Shown here piece by piece: positions 63,377 to 64,000 of a DNA stretch of 64,000 nt. Position 1 is the stretch's first letter. Each line of letters begins with the position of its first letter. Made by a program: the position numbers and the translations under genes. The DNA comes from Pseudomonas haemolytica (GTDB lineage: Bacteria > Pseudomonadota > Gammaproteobacteria > Pseudomonadales > Pseudomonadaceae). A model generated the notes under the pieces. That model was not told the DNA's origin. It did no database searches and worked only from the letters and a program-made list of their open reading frames with translations. The DNA is taken from contig NZ_VOIW01000001.1 of the NCBI RefSeq assembly GCF_009659625.1, positions 1,054,001 to 1,118,000 on the forward strand, written 5' to 3'.

Positions 63377-63973
63377 GGACTTTCAATTAGATGGCTACTT
63401 TCTCAGAGTGAGCTAATAGCCGGCGTACATACTACTCATTACTTGTAGTAAGTAAACTGACGTTGCGCAAGAAGCAAAAAAATTTCTTGTGCCGAATCTA
63501 TTTTGGCTAAGCTTTTGAAGGTTTGTATAAAAACTGTCCAATTTTCTGCATCTCCACGGACATTGGATCCAGGCTGAAAGGGCCGGCCCGCATGTGTTAA
63601 GCCTTGTAAATAGATGAAAATTTATATATCGAGGCGAACACTTTCGTTCCGGTTGGCTTTACCGTGGCAGGTATCTTTTGCGCATCTAGAGGTGACTTTA
63701 AGAGCGGCAGTTCGTCTTAAGGTTCAACTGCCGGCAATGTTCAGGCTATCGGTCACCGGTTGATCGAGGCCCTTTCTATAACCACCCGGGGCAGGGAATG
63801 ATGAGCGCACCTTGAGCAATCGCAGGATTGGTGCCTACTATTCCCTACGTGCTGGTTGTGAGCGCTCACGGTTTTCTCGTTGTCGAAACCGGCACGGGGT
63901 GGCGTAGATGTTCCTTCGCCGGAAAAACATCGGTAAGGTAGGGGTCGCAATCTTAGACCCGCGAGGAGTAGTG
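63377..63973. other. Nearly 600-bp intergenic region between oprI and the next gene
   Basis: Holds the oprI promoter region near 63430-63470. A small GGCAGTT...AACTGCC hairpin lies around 63704-63731. No supported gene; a 65-codon minus-strand frame at 63753-63950 lacks features. The stretch is long enough to hide a small RNA, but nothing identifies one. Confidence 0.5.
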
Positions 63974-64000
63974 ATGAGCGAGGCGTTGTCCATCCACCAT
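63974..64000 (+). CDS. Start of a gene cut by the window edge, possibly a GNAT-type acetyltransferase
   Basis: ATG 63974 with a strong SD (AGGAG, five bases before) opens MSEALSIHH. Only nine codons are visible. The opening resembles a small YidJ-like GNAT protein as I remember it from Pseudomonas, but this cannot be supported further. Confidence 0.45.

Noticed and set aside
63753..63950. 65-codon minus-strand frame upstream of the last gene
   Set aside because: No SD, no recognisable motif, and it lies in the presumed leader of the plus-strand gene starting at 63974.

Overview
The window looks like a chromosomal segment of a fluorescent-group Pseudomonas. Three things point there: the aromatic-biosynthesis supraoperon pheA-hisC-tyrA/aroA-cmk-rpsA followed by ihfB and an O-antigen cluster ending in wbpM and a comEA-like gene; the OprI, TesA and YbbA/YbbP neighbourhood; and REP-type repeats with the core GTGGGAG(C/G)GGGCTTGCTC. 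No rRNA, tRNA, CRISPR array or intact insertion sequence was found. All family names are from memory of the families; no search was run.

Layout. (1) 1-7.6 kb: the end of pheA, then hisC, a fused tyrA-aroA, cmk and rpsA with a structured leader and a strong terminator, then a small lipoprotein, ihfB and a LapA-domain membrane protein. (2) 7.6-24 kb: a Wzx/Wzy-type O-antigen cluster. An enterobacterial-common-antigen-like module (rmlA, rffA, wzxE) sits beside a Campylobacter Pgl-like module (PglC, PglD and PglE homologues plus WbpM). Together they should make a bacillosamine-type first sugar, load it on undecaprenyl phosphate, extend it with two GT4 transferases, flip and polymerise it; Wzz sets the chain length. 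Solo IS6-like terminal sequences lie at both edges. (3) 24-28 kb: comEA, a GntR/FCD regulator with a perfect operator palindrome, a DUF1989 protein, a DUF2897 protein and an ethanolamine-type permease with a convincing sigma-54 promoter. (4) 28-36 kb: the complete potassium system kdpFABC-kdpDE with a KdpE-like box. (5) 36-39.8 kb: a patatin-like protein, a lipoprotein, a CHAD protein, a thioesterase and an Mpo1-like membrane protein.

(6) 39.8-47.2 kb, all on the minus strand: an RHS polymorphic toxin with an ADP-ribosyltransferase-like tip and a cognate candidate immunity gene, followed by an array of three Imm50-like immunity paralogues. Each paralogue is directly preceded by a relic of one and the same displaced toxin tip (one intact but start-less, one with an in-frame stop, one mostly lost). 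This is the most interesting locus in the window and looks like a fossil record of toxin-tip replacement.

(7) 47.3-52.5 kb: a chemoreceptor, TatD, an MltF-like transglycosylase, DoxX and a small unknown gene. (8) 52.5-57.1 kb: a three-gene Gld-like ABC system (auxiliary protein, permease, ATPase). Its ATPase lacks the normal signature serine and H-loop histidine. A divergent orphan coiled-coil gene follows. (9) 57.2-64 kb: greB, YbbP/YbbA-like export components, TesA, a Cys-rich small protein, an L,D-transpeptidase and OprI (the Lpp homologue, plausibly the substrate of that transpeptidase), and the first codons of a further gene.
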